From Thermothelomyces thermophilus ATCC 42464 (taxonomy: Eukaryota > Ascomycota > Sordariomycetes > Sordariales > Chaetomiaceae): DNA of 64,000 nucleotides. The stretch spans positions 3,720,001-3,784,000 of the forward strand of contig NC_016473.1 of NCBI RefSeq assembly GCF_000226095.1, in the 5' to 3' direction. Under the pieces are notes generated by a model. That model was given only the letters and a program-made list of their open reading frames with translations. It did no database searches and had not been told where the DNA came from. Below, piece by piece: positions 12,101-22,005 of this stretch; positions within the stretch are counted from its first letter, which is position 1, and each line of letters starts with the position of its first letter. Position numbers and translations under genes: made by a program.

Positions 12101-13418
12101 TCGCTCAACTTCATCCTCTGCGCCCTTCCCCGTCTCCGCCCCCCCCACTCCCCTCTCTTTTTCTTCCTCCGGGAGCACACCACCGCCGAGAGAGTCCGGA
12201 TCCGCGCGCCAGCCGCCTGATTACCGCATCGTCAACCGCCGGCAGTCGCAGCGTGCCGGCGTCACATCGTGTCATCCCATCACGCCTTTCCGGTGACCAC
12301 AACACGGTCTCGTCTCTCCGAGCTCCCGTCCATCAGGGAAACCGTCCTGTCAATTGGAGGGTCTCAGCGTCATCGTCCTCCTCCAATGAGGGCCTGTAGT
12401 GACAGGCCAGAGGAGGAGCCTAGTGGCCTTCCGGGTCGATTGGTGAAGCGAAGCGAGGCGCGGCGCTGCGCGGGTGGAGTGGGGGGGAGGAAGAGAGGGA
12501 AACGGGATGGCATGGGTGTGCGGCTGTTTAGAACAGGGCGTTCTCCTCGTGCTTGCTGAGTGACTGTCTCATACGCTTGTGTATCCGGATAGGGGGCAAC
12601 ATCTTAATAGAGTCAACGAGTTGAGGAGAGGAGGAGAGATGCGGCCAAGAATACTCAACGCTCCACCTTAATCAAGAACCGGGAATCCTTTGAGGGTTGG
12701 GTATGTAAAAGCCCGGGTCAATGAACATGGCCAAGACGATTTCGGCTTGACCTACTGACCTACAGAGGCTGTATGTAGTCGGAACAAACCCTCCCTCTTC
12801 CCCCTTCCCCACCGGCTGGCTGTCTCGACATATGATGAATGCAGAGTCAACCCGGAGGCTGAGGCCTGCCTGGCCTTGGAAGAAGCACTTGGGCCGTACC
12901 GTTGTTCGTCATAAGTCGGGGATCAAATCCATGCCACGCTGCAGGGATAGCTCCGTACCGATCCAGTCAGGGGGACTGTCCCGCTCGCCGGAGGTCGGCC
13001 GTTCTCAGCTCCTGCACAAGGGCTTCTTGGGGTTTTAAGAAAGCGGACGGGGCAAGAGGCTCAAAGCTAATACTTCTAATGAAATACAAGTATCGCTTCT
13101 TAAGATATGACTGCTACATGGATTATAGCGTCGCTGCGCATGCTATCCCATTATGCGCCACGTGTCCCTCAACCCCTCACGACGCCGATTTAAGGTATCA
13201 AATGTTAACCTGGTGCGGTTCCTGTGGGATGGAGTGTCCGAAGAGAAGTCTCCCCAGGATATGGACAGCTGTACCCAATCTCAACCCTATTGAAGCAACC
13301 ATAGTGTAAACGTCGTTATCCGCCCTCGTCCCTAGTCATGAGTTGCATGCCGTTCGTTAAGAAGAATCCGTGTTCAGGCGGAAGGGTATCTCATGTCACG
13401 TGGAAATGCCGAAGTTAT
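9187..13418. other. Intergenic, about 4.2 kb
   Basis: Gene-free as far as I can read. It starts with the 3' flank of the dioxygenase, including a strong T-rich tract (about 9300-9362). It also contains an A25 run, GTACTGTAC at 11085, TACGGAGTA at 10894 and an AT-rich patch at 11540-11690. Two places faintly recall tRNA promoter boxes (10098-10170 and 10820-10890), but neither folds as a tRNA. Confidence 0.5.
10678..10702 (+). repeat. A25 homopolymer
   Basis: Twenty-five consecutive A bases follow CCCGCGGG. This could be the tail of a retroposed or degraded insertion, but no target-site duplication or recognisable body is visible next to it. It is treated here as a simple homopolymer. Confidence 0.7.
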
Positions 13419-14884
13419 TCAGGAAAATACTGAAAGAAACCGGCCCCAGACCTTGAGGAGGAAATTAACGATTAAGCCAAAGGCGCCGAGAACGCTGTAG
13501 ATCTGGAGGAACTCCCAGGGATACCGAGTCCGCACTTCGGTTTCGAGGAACGGCTCCAGGCCTCTGCTCACCGCGTCGGCGGGGTTGGGAGGGAAGCGGC
13601 CGGTCGAGATGTACTGCTCCATGAGGGCGTCCTTCTCGTACCAACGCTCACGCAGCCAGGCCTCGAATTTCTCCTGGCTCTCGAGCGGCATGTCGGCGAT
13701 GCGGAAGCGGCGCCAGTAAAAGTTGACCGACTTTGGGGTCTGGCCCTTGATGTACGTTCCTCCCAGAGTGAAGATTTTCTCGCCGAACTGGCCACGACTG
13801 TTTTGGGGGGGTGGGGGGAGGGGATGGGTAGGTGTTGGTTAGTGGGAAGAAATCATAGTCCTTACGGGAGAGGAACGTACGGAACCCCTTCGTAGGCGAC
13901 GGTACAATCATATACGTAATCTACCGTGCCCTTGAGCTCGCTGAGGCAGTAGTAGATGCCGGTGCTCCTGGGCAACAAGACATGTTCTGGGTCCTTGACG
14001 CCGATCTTGGCCGCCCACTTGGCCGACTTACTCCTGCTGTTCTCGGAGGCGTTTGTTCCTTCGGGGAATAAAAGCAGCCACATCGGGTCCAGATACTTCT
14101 TCCCATCGGGAGCCGTGTGCGTCGTCTTGAGCTTCCGTAGACGGTAAGCCATCCGGGGCTGGTCAACGGCCATCTTCCGAGAGAGGAAGATGAAGCCGTA
14201 GAACATCATGCCGGGGCCCACAATCGGAATGTACTTGAGCGACTCCTTCAGGATGATGAAGAGCGAGCCGTGCGTCTTGGGCGCGTTCGCATAGCCGACC
14301 CACCAGAGGTAGAGCCAGTCGGTGTAGATCTGCGGCACGTGTTAGGCTCCTCTCAGCTCTCCGGAGCCGCAGCGAGAGCGTGTTCACGGTAGGCCGCCCT
14401 GCATACCTGATGGTTGGCAATCATTATCATGCGCTCGGGGAACGAGAATTCGACCAGGCCATCCTCCGTCTTCCTGATCTGGTCGGCCACCGAGGCATCG
14501 CCGCTGATGCGTATCGTGGTCGGGCCCCACCAATGGGTCATGGTAGTGATGAGCAAGCCGAAAGACCGCTTGGTGAGCGACATGTAGGCATAGTAAAGCT
14601 CGCGGTTGATCCAGTAGAGGGGTGCTCCGAGGAGCTGGGTCGTGTGGATGCTGTTGTCGCCGTTGACACGAAGCGTGGGGCCCCGTGTTGTTAGCTTCTC
14701 AACTTCTCAAACTGCTGAACATTCGAGATGGCGGGAGGTGGGGTGCATACGCGATGGCGCCGGCCACGAAGTAGACGACGACGGAGATGGCACGGAGGAT
14801 CTGCATCACCTGGCCGTGCTTCTCCCGGCCGGACGGGTGGGTAGTCGAGCCTGCCGAAGCCGGCGACTGGGCTGCGGCCGCCAT
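13419..14884 (-). CDS. PlsC-family lysophospholipid acyltransferase (LCLAT1/Cst26-like)
   Basis: Exons: 14884-14751, 14650-14407, 14329-13881, 13797-13419, giving 401 residues. Introns are 100, 77 and 83 nt with GTATGC, GTATGC and GTACGT donors. Family knowledge: the enzymes move an acyl group from acyl-CoA to a lysophospholipid at the ER. Sequence: residues 28-48 form an N-terminal membrane anchor. The acyltransferase HxxxxD motif is NHQIYTDW (N124-D130, created across the second splice junction). FPEGT, which binds the glycerophosphate, is at 214-218. The C-terminus carries further hydrophobic segments (EFLQIYSVLGAFGLIVNFLL). The order NHQ..D then FPEGT and the YWINRELYYAYM segment resemble the LCLAT1/AGPAT8 and yeast Cst26 (Psi1) branch instead of Slc1. 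The acceptor lipid cannot be told from sequence alone. It diverges from the NAD kinase gene. Confidence 0.88.
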
Positions 14885-15986
14885 TTGTCCGGCGCGCAAT
14901 GACGCAGATCGATAACGAACCAGTAGGCCTAGCGTCGAGTTTCGTAAAGAGCGATGCGTAGGGAGGGCGGCAGCCAGAGTCGGTAATTTTGGGGGAATAG
15001 CGGAGGGAAATAAGAAATAGAGAGAGAACTTGGCGGGTGGAAGAAGGCGTGGTCCGTATCGGAAGTCTCGCTAATGGGCCAGGTTTTATTGAGCGATACG
15101 TGAACGAGGTTGACCGCAAGGCTGCAACCTGAGCTGGTGCTGCCGGCAGGGCCGAGGTCATCCGCCAGTTCCGGCAGCAGCTTCAGAACTGGCGGGCAGC
15201 GCGCGTCACAGACTGTGTGCTGTATGTATGTATGTATGTACAGTACATGTATGTACACACAGTGTGTACAGACCGTACTTCGTAATCCTTTCCGGCAATG
15301 CAACGCCGCCAACAAAGGAAATAAAAAAGATAGAGCCCAACTGTCTAGAGATTTGTGTGGCACAGCCGTTCAAAAGGGCATTTCGGCAGGCGTCCAGGGC
15401 GTCGTAATATACTGGTACGGATTACATACATACTATGGTAGATCACCACCATCAATGCGGGCAGATCACATGGGAAGGCGTGCGTCAGAATCATCCAGGA
15501 CAACCCTGGTGACTTGATGGAGCTTGCATACGTGAGCCCGCAAATCGCCGGCTTCTGATGAGCTTGACTTGGGCTGATGCAGGGCCCAGCCCAGTGGTTT
15601 GAGCGGGAGCTGCGTTCCATTCGGCGTGCTGCTATTGGCTCCTTGCGTCCTGGCGTGGGTACTTCCGGCTGTCACCAGGTCGGTTCTCCACTGCTGCCGA
15701 ATTGGTAAGAGAGGAATGCCGGGTCAGTCATCGAAAAGTCTGGAGCAACACTCTCTCGAGTTACTACTATGTGGTACGACGAAAGCGCCATCACTAACCA
15801 AATCGCCGGGAGCTCGCCATGGATTCTTGAGGCTTGGGGCCCAACGCGACGGCTGGAACTCGGCGCATATTCACCTCGCGGGAAGTGCACCGGACAATAG
15901 CAAGACAGGGAAGGGAGAGAGAGAAAAAAAAAAAAAAAGAAAAAGAGAGAGAGAGAGAGAATTTGCGATCAAAACGCCATGTCGGC
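14885..15986. promoter_or_regulatory. Divergent promoter region between acyltransferase and NAD(H) kinase genes
   Basis: About 1.1 kb. It contains a (TATG)n tract running into GTACAGTACATG (15221-15256) and a purine tract of GA/A (about 15904-15961) just before the kinase start. No gene is seen. The purine tract is typical of fungal 5' leaders but is also readable in frame with the kinase. Confidence 0.55.
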
Positions 15987-17567
15987 ATGTCGAGGTCGTC
16001 ATTCCTGGCCCGAAACCGCCACTTCCGAACTATCACCGCCATGGCCCTGAGCTCCTGTACCATGGCTGCCCTCGGGCGCAGCTCTGTTGGGGCACTCGGA
16101 AAGGTGGGCGCCGTGGCTCGAGGATGCCGGCAGTTCTCTGCCTCGGCAGCTCGTGGGCAAATCCTTGACGCCGCATCACTTCCCGACCGACAGATCCCGC
16201 ACTACCAACAGACCAAAACCTCGTCGCTCCTCTCGCTTCACTGGCCACAACCGCCCCGGAATATACTGCTGATGCCCAAGCTGCACGCGCCCAAGGTCAC
16301 GGCCAAGGCAATCGAGTTCGCGAAGCATATCTACAACAACTATCCGGGACTGAACCTCGTCTTTGAGAGCCACATCGCCCAGGACATTCACGAGACCCTA
16401 CCGTTCCCGATCTACACGACCGACCCGAGCAATGCGTCAACGCTCTTCGCCAGAAAGATTGATATCGTTACCACCATGGGTGGCGACGGCACGATTCTGC
16501 GGGCAGCAAGCCTCTTCTCCATGCACAACAGCGTACCTCCGATCCTCTCCTTCAGCATGGGTACCCTCGGTTTCCTGGGCGAGTGGAGGTTCAGCGAGTA
16601 CAAGCGGGCCTGGAGGGAGTGTTACATGAGCGGGTGCTCCGTGGCCGTAGAGGACTTGGGAGACCCGCACACCCGCGCCGCCGTAGCTGGCGCGCAGGCG
16701 GGCGACCGATCCAACTTCTCCCCTCTCTCCGGCTGGGACGCCGTCCGTGGCAATGGCCAGTGCATGGGTCTCAGCCGTACCTCCAAGATCCTCCTCCGTA
16801 ACCGGCTTCGCGTCGGCATCTACGACAGTGAGGGCCGCAACATCAACGAGCAGCTCCTGCCCACCTCGGCCGCCGAACCCGACCTCGGCCCTCCGTCCGG
16901 CAGCAGCACCCACGTTGGCGAGGGCTATCGCAGCAGCACCAACAGCACCAGCAGCACCAGCAGCAGTAGCAGCAGTAGCAGCGGCCGCGGCGACGGCGTC
17001 GTCCAGAAACCACGCTACCTCCACGCCATCAACGAGGTCTCGATCGACCGGGGCTCCCACCCGCACCTCGCCATCATAGACATCTACGTCAACTCGCACT
17101 TCCTGACCGAGGCCGTCGCCGACGGCATCCTCATCAGCACCCCGACCGGCTCCACCGCCTATTCCCTCAGCGCCGGCGGCTCCATCGTCCACCCGCTCGT
17201 CAAGTCCCTGCTCATCACCCCGATCAGCCCGCGCAGCCTCAGCTTCCGCCCGCTCGTCCTGCCGCTGCACACCAAGGTGGTGCTGAAGCTGAGCAAGCGG
17301 AACCGGGGGCGCGAGCTGCCCGTCAGCATCGACGGCAAGAGGCGCGTCGGCGTGACCATCGGGATGGAGGTGCGCGTGGAGGGGGAGACGCTGGAGAAGG
17401 GACCCGACGGCTGGCGCGGCGGGGTGCCCTGTGTGATCCGGGCGTCCTCGGCGAGGAGCGGCGGCTCGGAGGGAATTGCCGAGGACGACGACTCGTGGGT
17501 GGGTGGGCTCAACGGGCTGTTGAAGTTTAACTATCCCTTTGGGGAGGGGGCGCCGGAAGAGCCATAG
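15987..17567 (+). CDS. POS5: Mitochondrial NADH/NAD+ kinase (Pos5-like)
   Basis: Single exon, 526 residues from ATG 15987. Family knowledge: ATP-NAD kinases phosphorylate NAD(H) to NADP(H); Pos5 supplies mitochondrial NADPH. Sequence: the N-terminus (MSRSSFLARNRHFRTIT..) is basic, Ser/Arg-rich and lacks acidic residues, as expected of a mitochondrial presequence. The catalytic GGDGTILRA motif is at about 166-174. The second signature, STPTGSTAYSLSAGGSIVHP, is near 380-400. A Ser/Thr-only stretch (about 315-335) is inserted between the two halves of the domain. The frame stays open back to 15834, which would add 51 residues encoded by the GA tract. I prefer 15987 because it gives a presequence; in-frame ATGs at 16041 and 16062 could give shorter forms. 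An overlapping out-of-frame 23-residue uORF starts at 15979. Confidence 0.9.
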   Translation: MSRSSFLARNRHFRTITAMALSSCTMAALGRSSVGALGKVGAVARGCRQFSASAARGQILDAASLPDRQIPHYQQTKTSSLLSLHWPQPPRNILLMPKLHAPKVTAKAIEFAKHIYNNYPGLNLVFESHIAQDIHETLPFPIYTTDPSNASTLFARKIDIVTTMGGDGTILRAASLFSMHNSVPPILSFSMGTLGFLGEWRFSEYKRAWRECYMSGCSVAVEDLGDPHTRAAVAGAQAGDRSNFSPLSGWDAVRGNGQCMGLSRTSKILLRNRLRVGIYDSEGRNINEQLLPTSAAEPDLGPPSGSSTHVGEGYRSSTNSTSSTSSSSSSSSGRGDGVVQKPRYLHAINEVSIDRGSHPHLAIIDIYVNSHFLTEAVADGILISTPTGSTAYSLSAGGSIVHPLVKSLLITPISPRSLSFRPLVLPLHTKVVLKLSKRNRGRELPVSIDGKRRVGVTIGMEVRVEGETLEKGPDGWRGGVPCVIRASSARSGGSEGIAEDDDSWVGGLNGLLKFNYPFGEGAPEEP

Positions 17568-18228
17568 AAGGATCATATCTCTTTGTTTGTTTTGCATTTG
17601 CATTTCGAATCATTATAGCATGGGCTGCGCGGGTTTGTCGCTTTGTCGACTTTCTTTTTTTTGTTTTTTTTTATTTTCTTGGATGCTACCGTGGGTGGTG
17701 TGACCCCAGGGAACTTGATACCCAGCAATAATTTATTTGCATAAGAAAGCCACCGGCTGATCCACTGGTCCAAGAGCAGCTGCATGCGAGTAGTTACCCG
17801 GTATCTTGTTCTCTCGCTTCTGCTGCTGTTATGGACACGGGAGGGCCATCATCGCTCGGCACGATAAACAACGCCAGCCAGCCAGCCAGCGCGCTAGAAA
17901 TCGTATCACGGGAGACAGGACGATAACTCAGAGTTTCTAGACTATCCGGGGCACGCCTGAACAGCTCAGGGACGGTAACAAAGCCAATCATAGGTACTAA
18001 GTTCATCAACATCTTCATCATAGCATCCTACATACAGACAGCTCAAGTGGTTCCCCCTTTTAGTTTCTTTCCTTTTCAGGAAGCTAGCTAACTTTGAAGA
18101 GCCGCCCTTTCATAGACCTCAAAACGTCAAGCTACGTATATCCCATCCCTCATCATCAACCTTGGCGAACACATCCTTGCGCTACGCATGTATGTGAATG
18201 CACCGTACGGGGCGCATCATCAGGTGGT
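17568..18228. other. Intergenic, convergent 3' flanks
   Basis: Shared 3' region of the kinase (+) and CFEM (-) genes. It has a T-rich tract at about 17650-17680 and a (CCAG)n-like run at 17876-17890. No gene is seen. Confidence 0.55.
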
Positions 18229-19127
18229 CTAGAGAGCAGCGACAGCGCCCAGGAGCATCATGCCGAAGCTGCCCATGGCGCCCACGACGGCGGCGCCGGC
18301 AGTGGCGATCGACGAGGTGGCCGGCGGGGTGTCCTCGTCGTCGCCGCCCGAGGGGATGGCGCTGCCCGTGGGCTCGGAAGTGATGATGGAGCCAGGGCTG
18401 GACGTGGTCCCGGTCGGCTCGTCCTCGCCGTCGTCACCGTCGTCCTCGTCGTCGTCACCGTCGTCACCGTCGTCCTCGTCGCCGCCGCCGCCGGGCGCCT
18501 CGGTCGCGCTGGGCGACGGCTCCTCGGGAGCCTTGGTCGTGCTGGTCACCAGGGTGGTGGTGGTGGTGCTGGTCGCGGGCGGGGCAGGGGCGGAGCTGCT
18601 CTCGCTGCCGCCGTCGCCCTCCCCTTCACCATCGTCGCCGTCGCCGTCGCCGTCTCCGACGTCGGCGCAGAACTGCTCGGTCGCGGGGAGGACCTCGTCT
18701 GTACGGTGGGAAAAAAGAAAAAAGGGGGGGTGGGGGTTCGACCAGTGTCAGTCAAGCCGGAAACTCTTCTCGCCTTCCTTCACAACCAACCCGAGTCCCC
18801 ATTCATCATGCTTGATGGGACGAAGAGACGAGAGGGGGAAACACAAAACAAAAGGGGAAAAGGGGAAGAAAAAAAAAGGGTGGGGAGATGTGTGTGCGTA
18901 CTCAGAGCCACATCAATGCCGCACTTGTCCACGACGCAGGAGGTGGCGCCCTGCTTGATCGAGTCCATGTTCTTGCACACGCAGGCAAAGTCGGTCAACT
19001 CGCACGACGTCTTGCCGACGGCGTCGATGATGCAGGGCATCGAGCACTCGGGGAAGATGGAGATGTCCTGGGCCGTGGCCGTGGCCGTGGCGGCCGCCAG
19101 GGCGAGGACAGCGCTGGTGTACTTCAT
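18229..19127 (-). CDS. CFEM-domain GPI-anchored cell-surface protein
   Basis: Exons 19127-18902 and 18698-18229, 231 residues; the 203-nt intron falls inside the CFEM domain. Family knowledge: CFEM is a fungal eight-cysteine fold; some members bind haem at the cell wall and others act in adhesion or infection. Sequence: a signal peptide (MKYTSAVLALAAATATATAQ) is followed by eight Cys in CFEM order: PEC, MPC, TSC, FAC, VC, TSC, DKC and, after the splice, EQFC. The Asp in ELTDFACVC (D46) sits where characterised haem-binding CFEM proteins have their axial ligand. The middle is a Gly-Asp repeat, Thr run and highly acidic D/G/E stretch. The C-terminus (VGAMGSFGMMLLGAVAAL) fits a GPI-anchor signal. 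An inverted repeat lies about 255 bp upstream. Haem binding is inference. Confidence 0.9.
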
Positions 19128-22005
19128 TGTGGCTGTTGCTTTGGGGGTGTCTTTTTGGGCAGAATGTGATGGGTTGCTTAGGAACGAGCGTGTTGGTCCG
19201 GTCCGGTCTGGTCCCTTAACGAGCGTGCTGGAGAGGAAAGAGGAAGAACGAGAACGACGTTTGGGGGACGCCGAGACAGTCCTTTATACAGCCATAAGTA
19301 TACGGCCTACACCACCGCCGCCAAGACCATGGGCGCTTTCCCTCGCGCTGCCGCGAGCGGATCAGATGTCTACACTTGTTGTACACCACGGTAGTGTGGT
19401 GTACATACACTAGCCAAGGAGAAATGGGAGGATGGCCCGTCATCCTCCTCGGGAAATTGGGCCGGGGAATGGGGGGAGGTATGGATGCAGGAGCTACGAC
19501 CTCCATTGGCGCGTTAGGGTTGTGTCTGTCAAGAGGGCGAGAAGGTTCCCTGTTCCGGAATGCAACCTTCCCCGGATTCGAGCGCCACCTGGAGCGGCCG
19601 GGAAAGTGAGAGCGTCAAAAGCCGTTGGAAGTAGGACGTTGCATATGATCGTTGGGGAGGAAAGCCTCGGCCCCAGCACCCTTTTCGACACGCTTCGGGC
19701 TAGCTGCCCAGGTCTGAAACAGGTTTGTGTCCTTGACCGTCCGACCTGCTGTTCCCAGTCCGAGACTGTGCTTCCAAGGCTCAACGGAGTCGACGGGAAG
19801 GTTACGTTCTTTAGTAAGTTCGTGATCCAGGCCAGACACCCCCAACCCTACATGTGTTTGTCGGGCGACGCAGGGACTGGGTGAGCCAGGACAAAGCAGA
19901 TACCCCGGATCTTAAGTTGGTCTGCCCATCACGAGTCCGAGTGCGGGTCGGCCATATTACACAATAAATACTACAAGGACCAGTCTCAATGGAACCGTTG
20001 GTCGCCAAATTCAGGTCGTCCATGCTTTGTTGGAGTTGGCTGCAAGCCAACCAAATAAGCCGAACATCCATAGCAGAGTGTCAAGCATGGAACGAGACTT
20101 GTTTCTATTCTTCTGGCCCCCACTCCTCCCGTTTTGTCTATGAAAATACATTCGTATAAACAGAAAGAATGAGAGAAAAGGAAAATCAATGGTCCGCGCT
20201 GGTAATTACTGAATTCTTGACCTCAATGCCGACTATGTGAGAACGATCTTCCAATATCATCTACAGGTCGACTAAGCTGCCACTCCATCTCCATATCCTC
20301 CTTGAAAGGGGAAGAGAATCTGGGGGTTCCAAACCCCTGATCATCTACACAGCAGCGCGGACCGTAGCCCCTGCATCCGGCTTAGCGGCTCCGGGGAAAC
20401 AGGGGGTTCGTCGAGATTCTGCGGGGTAATACCGGCCTTGGCATCCCTCCACTTCTCCAATCCTCCCTCCAGTTGCTTTCCTCGTAATCGATTCGTGGCC
20501 GCCGGCCCAAAAGACATGTCCTTCCTCGCCGCTAGTTAATAACAGAAGCCGAGGCGAACCAGCCATGAGAAAGCGCCAAGGAGCATATGACTCGGTTCCT
20601 GACTGCTTCTGCTTTCGTGTCGGCTGATGCCCCTTCCTCGTCCTCATTCTTGTCTTCGTCTTCGTCTTCGTTTAATTATTGCTCCAGGTGGATAGAACAT
20701 TCAAATCAATGTCTGCAGGAAGGAATCATGACCCGGCCATGACAAAAAAGAGCGGGACAAAGTAGTATAGATAGATGATCTCCTTGTCGTAAAATACAGT
20801 ACATATAGTACTTTCATTTAGTACCCTTCCTGTCGATGCCAAGATCTAAGCAGCGAGCCTACTATTAGAGTCTCTCCTCACCTTGATGTCGGGAGCCCAA
20901 GAGGCAGAGAGTTTTGATTCTGGGCTACATTCGTCACTAACCTCCAACTGACAGGTGTTAATAAACAAAAAAGCTAAGTGATGTTTTTTTTTTTAATTGT
21001 CAAAAAGATTCGGAGCGTTGGTACCCAAATTGGGAGTTCAAGGGATCAGTGGCTTCCTGTGCTCTTCTTTTTCTTTCAACCTCCACCCGTCCCGCAATTC
21101 AGGCACCCCTGTTGCATTCCCCTAGTGGTTGATTGCTTGGTCGTGCACCATGGGCGGAATCACAGAGCGGACATTTAGCCATGATTATTCTCTCTGTTAT
21201 AACGCCATTCTTCAATGGCCGGTTAACACAATGGCATTGGTAGCCCCAACAGCTAACCAGGGGAGGGGCATGAGGGTTGTGGAAGAGAGGGAAAATGTGA
21301 CCTGTTATGTACAAGTATGGGGTAAGTAGGGACAAAACATCGATTCTTACTCGAATAGGCAGGTGAGATTGGATTTCATGTACAGTATTTGAAGCAAGAA
21401 AGCACACGCTCACATTTCCTAACTGCTGTTGAACAAGGAGATGATACCAGTCATGTGCGTGGCTGGCCTAACCTGGCATAGGGTTCCCCGTCGAAGGGTG
21501 GGCCAACACGTTGCCCAGTATTGATTGATCTGTCTTCTTCTAGCTTTGTGATGCACAGCACACGAAACGGGAACACGTTACGGAGCACAGAGCGAACCGA
21601 GACTCCCTAATTCGCCCATAGTACACGCCTATTGTCAACACGAAGGCAAGTGTGAAATTGGGAAGATCAGAGAGGTTGGGGCAGCGAAACGGGACAAAAC
21701 CAGCAACTTTTTTGGCATTTTTGACCAACGCTTACATCCAATTCATCTATGGGCCACTGGGCACAGCAACAAAAAAGACGGACTGTTCCGGCCGGGAAAG
21801 GGCTTCGAGTGGCTGCGACTTCCCCCCCTGGTAACAAAGCTCGCCGATGAGACAAGACACAAATAGCCCAGCTCGTCAGGCAGGGGAAGCGCGAGATAGC
21901 AGACGCCTAATACAGCAATCCGAGCGACACCTAAGCAACGGATGCAGGAACATATCACGGTCCCAACACCGCAGCCCGGCCGGGCCCAACCAACCTAGCA
22001 CCAGT
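19128..22005. other. Intergenic, about 2.9 kb
   Basis: The upstream region of the CFEM gene and the 3' flank of acrB. Apart from the inverted repeat at 19380-19405 it holds a GT/CTTCGT-type microsatellite near 20650 and AT-rich patches around 20750-20830 and 20960-21000. No gene or RNA is recognised. Confidence 0.5.
19380..19405. promoter_or_regulatory. Inverted repeat upstream of the CFEM gene
   Basis: The arms TGTACACCAC and GTGGTGTACA are perfect 10-bp complements separated by GGTAGT. The site is 253-278 bp upstream of the CFEM start codon, a plausible promoter position. It could bind a dimeric regulator or form a hairpin; only its structure is seen directly. Confidence 0.55.

Noticed and set aside
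16437-17603. 388-codon minus-strand frame opposite the NAD(H) kinase
   Set aside because: It is the antisense shadow of a strongly conserved kinase coding sequence with GC-rich third positions.
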